From positions 250,881 through 273,067 of the forward strand of contig NW_003155746.1 in the NCBI RefSeq assembly GCF_000003605.2: a DNA stretch of 22,187 bases. The letters are read 5' to 3'. Shown here piece after piece: positions 19,639-22,187 of the stretch; position 1 is the stretch's first letter, and every line of letters starts with the position of its first letter. The notes beneath the pieces are model-generated. The model saw only the letters and a program-made list of their open reading frames with translations, was not told the DNA's origin and ran no database searches. This DNA is from Saccoglossus kowalevskii (taxonomy: Eukaryota > Hemichordata > Enteropneusta > Harrimaniidae). The position numbers were made by a program, and so were the translations under genes.

Positions 19639-22187
19639 GTAAAAAAGTTCAATTGATATATATCATTGTTTATAAAGAGGCACTGTTGATAACTTTCGAG
19701 CATGCTCCCATAACTCTATATTATATGAATTGTCATGAAGTTATACATTTGGATAAAAACTTTGGAATTGCGTGAAGAATTAAACAGTCCATTACTTTGT
19801 ACAGATAAATATAAATATTATTGGTTGAAAACAAACGGAAATCAGGGTAATGGGTTTAAAATTTCAGGAAAGTACCTTTTACTCTGTGACAATAAGTAAA
19901 TATTAACAACGTCAATTTGAAAGGAGTATTGTTACGGACTTATAACAATATTAAACGCTTTTCCATGTGTTCAGGCAAACAGTAATGATGGAGACAATTG
20001 CTAAGTAATGCCACACGACCATTTGTTATAATTGTGGTATGAATAAAGAATGTATTTATCTTTCAGCCCTATTGGCCGTCCCAGGTTATCAGAAGAGCAC
20101 TAGAGATCAGCAATTGCTTACAAGAGGCCAGGAAACAAATCATACCTTTGTGGAAATTGTTCGGAAGGTGATTGATCATTTCAAAACTAAATATATTACA
20201 TAATTTGTATTATATTCACCCTACCGACCTGACATTTCAAATAGGGAATGATTTTAAGACATTTCTAAGATGGCGATTGTGCTTATTTAGAAGTCAGTGC
20301 GCACGTATATCATGTTATCCATATTAGATTCACTCTATAATGTAGCACGTCATACATATTAGGATGAATTCATCAGAAACGTATGATTACACATATATCG
20401 TAACTGTGTTTATTTTATTCGAATCGCTGAAAATATTTTAATGATGGTTGGAACAAATCCTTTTTCTGAAAAACTGCTTTGTCAAATAATTAAAATTTGA
20501 CCTTATTTAAATTTGGTAATTTTTGGTGAAATTTTATTTCACGTGAGTTGAATTGTGGCTCCAAATCGTCTTTAGTGGAATATATATTATGAATTTGAAT
20601 GACTGTATCCATTTACGACAGCTTAACACATCGTCACAATAGGAAACATTATGAATGTGTTGCATCAAATAATTTATATAAATCAATATATGTAGATAAT
20701 GAATTCATAGTTAACACAAACGTTTGTTCGTTATTGGCGAGAAAAAATATCAAGGCGTTATTTACCATTAGGCATCTTAATTGGAACAGTATTATTAGAC
20801 ACATTGTGTCTCGTGTCAAGAGATTGCTTGTTTGTTTTGAGCATGGAGAATAATCTTCTAACTTGTTCCTGTTTTGTCTATATAAATTGCTAGTGATCCT
20901 AATTTCAGAATATGGCCTGCCGGCCTGGAATGTTAATACTATTCATCCTGAAAAATATAGAGCGCGTTCGGCGTCGAGCAACCTGTATCATACTAAGACT
21001 GTGCATAATGATGACACTATGCGTTTTAGCGTTTCATCGAAAGTTTTATTATTTAATATTGTTTTTTTCTCATCAATCAACGGTATCTAAATCAATTATT
21101 TTCAATTGCCATCATATTGATGATGTTTAATTTTTTCAGCTAAGCGCACATAAAATCAGATTTTTTTTCTATTCACGCATTCCATCGAATAATAAATGCA
21201 CACACATGCTTAGTATCAACATCGTTTCATCGACACTCAATAATTGGTTAATCAGCTTACACAACACATTTTATCGAGGTTACTAACCTGACTGTATTTG
21301 TGTAGTTTTTTGTATTGTATGTCACTGTGTTCATTTTATGTTGTACATATTGTTGTATCACTGTATTGATTTAGTTTACTTTATCAGTTCCCCAAAATCT
21401 TTTATGATGAACACAAAACAACGTATTATTAACAATAATTATTATAATAATTTTTATTATCATTCTCATTATTTTTACAGCATGAGAGAGAAAATCCTAA
21501 AGATAACACAAATTATTGTACAAAGATCAGCCAACATCGAATGGAAACTGCCAGACATGTCTGCATGGTCAATAATATAATGCCATCTAATCAACCAAGG
21601 AAGTTAGACGGGTTTATTGTTTCAAACAAATATAAATTTATGTTTGAGCTAACGCCTAAAGTTTCATCCACGACTTGGAGGCATTTATTGCATGATGTTG
21701 TTGATCCACAGTGTATGGGAACTATGTACGGATATACAATGCTGAACACCACGTTAAATAAGACCATAGAAGAATTAGAAGAATATAAAAAGGCAATATT
21801 TTTCCGGGAACCTCTGGAACGACTTGTTTCTTACTACTATGGCATTATGCATTACACATCAGGGCAGTCAGCTAATAATAAAAAGTTCGATGACCTCATT
21901 ATTAGAAGTGGAATCCGAAATCATAGTGTGATGCATAGCAAACCTAAGGGAGATATTTACAATATTACATTCTCGGAGTTTGCCCAGATGCTTCTTTTTT
22001 ACAAAGCAAATGCCAGTATTCCAAGTGCTGGTCACTATCAAAGAGTCGGGTATAAATTATGCCTTCACGATTATGACTTTATTGGACACTTTGAGACCCT
22101 TGCTGAGGACGCCGAATGTTTTCTCAAACTAATCAATATCGCTGATCAATACAGTTTTCCAGAAATACATAAAAAGCAGGGCAACGT
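19530..22187 (+). CDS. Carbohydrate sulfotransferase (CHST8-14 / HNK-1 ST like), gene 2, 3'-truncated by the window edge
   Basis: Exons 19530-19638, 20067-20167 and 21481-22187 (continuing) give 305 complete codons. Exon lengths and phases match gene 1 exactly for the first two exons. The 5'-PSB loop reads TPKVSSTTWRH, the 3'-PSB FREPLERLVS is identical to gene 1, and YDFIGHFETL is present. About 79% of catalytic-exon residues agree with gene 1. One codon is missing relative to gene 1 in the MLNT-LNKT segment, creating an NTT sequon, while the N102 sequon of gene 1 is lost. The frame is intact over the visible region, so this is probably a working paralogue. About 36 C-terminal residues should lie beyond the right edge. 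Confidence 0.88.
20067..20167 (+). CDS. Gene 2 coding exon 2: luminal stem
   Basis: 101 nt after acceptor TTATCTTTCAG, ending AAG|GTGATT in phase 0. The translation shares VPGYQK, STRDQQ-like and GQETNHT features with gene 1 exon 2 and keeps the NHT sequon. No second GT donor in frame follows here, supporting the first GT as the true boundary in both genes. Confidence 0.82.
20599..21040 (+). pseudogene. LINE reverse transcriptase C-terminal fragment (CR1/Jockey-like), broken
   Basis: Lies in intron 2 of gene 2, same strand as the gene. Pieces in order: HYECVASNNLY...YVDNEF (20650-20710), HLNWNSIIRHIVSRVKRLL (around 20770-20830), a TAA stop (20851-20853), LYKLLVILISEYGLPAWNVNT (around 20878-20940), then IERVRRRATCIIL after a frameshift near 20952. 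These match the usual pattern after the RT core of CR1/Jockey-type LINEs: an LxWxxHI block, a Yxxlv...LEYGxPvWnP block and an lErvQRRAtrxI block. There is no endonuclease, no RT catalytic core and no full ORF, so it is a dead relic. The clade call is tentative. Confidence 0.75.
21041..21480. other. Remainder of gene 2 intron 2
   Basis: T/G-rich to AT-rich sequence (for example 21300-21370) that could be LINE 3' sequence. It ends in a pyrimidine-rich tract and acceptor ATTTTTACAG at 21480. No gene. Confidence 0.5.
21481..22187 (+). CDS. Gene 2 coding exon 3: catalytic domain, partial at the window end
   Basis: Starts directly after ACAG at 21480, in phase 0 with CAT GAG AGA GAA, and stays open for 235 codons plus two bases to the last base. 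Divergence from gene 1 is concentrated in the first ~45 residues (the stem); the PAPS-binding core is almost unchanged, with differences mostly silent there. The HW-to-HY replacement and the lone Cys before DYDF match gene 1, so these features predate the duplication. Confidence 0.9.

Noticed and set aside
19461-19775. A 104-codon frame that covers gene 2 exon 1 and extends on both sides
   Set aside because: Only 19530-19638 aligns with gene 1. The rest crosses an acceptor-like CAG upstream and a GT donor downstream, so the extension is intron and upstream sequence.
21338-21580. An 80-codon frame running from the intron into gene 2 exon 3
   Set aside because: It is in a different frame from the sulfotransferase, crosses the splice acceptor at 21480 and is low-complexity.

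Overview
This window looks like nuclear DNA of an animal, probably an invertebrate. It is AT-rich and dominated by non-coding DNA. Its one clear coding signal is split by introns with GT/AG borders. It also holds microsatellites, a minisatellite, dispersed repeats and a decayed LINE fragment. The genes belong to a metazoan Golgi sulfotransferase family. A marine lophotrochozoan or similar lineage is a guess from the general character of the sequence, not something it proves.

Two tandem, same-strand paralogues are present. Gene 1 (2986-6435, complete in coding terms) and gene 2 (19530 to beyond the right edge) encode carbohydrate sulfotransferases of the HNK-1/chondroitin/dermatan type (CHST8-14 like, Sulfotransfer_2 fold). 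Each has three coding exons of matching architecture: 109 nt with a type II membrane anchor, 101 nt with a luminal stem, and a long catalytic exon. Intron phases are 1 and 0 in both. The visible catalytic exons are about 79% identical in protein by manual alignment, while the introns have largely diverged. Gene 1 intron 2 carries an inverted-end element built of ~300 bp tandem units. Gene 2 intron 2 carries a broken CR1/Jockey-like reverse transcriptase fragment. Both products are expected to transfer sulfate from PAPS to a glycan in the Golgi, and they have probably diverged in substrate or expression.

The rest is repeat-rich. 1-60 is a TGATA pentamer array. 811-1755 is the first copy of a modular dispersed repeat found again at about 9140-10720, 10880-11410, 12685-14006 and 18054-18640, always in the same orientation. 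7298-8100 holds two weak coding candidates. 8161-8416 is a 46-bp minisatellite with an alternating (dimeric) unit order. 15530-15840 is a CpG-dense island. 16270-17810 is AT-rich with clustered CACTTTT/AAAAGTG palindromes. No tRNA, rRNA or CRISPR was seen. No further gene can be supported with confidence between the two sulfotransferases.
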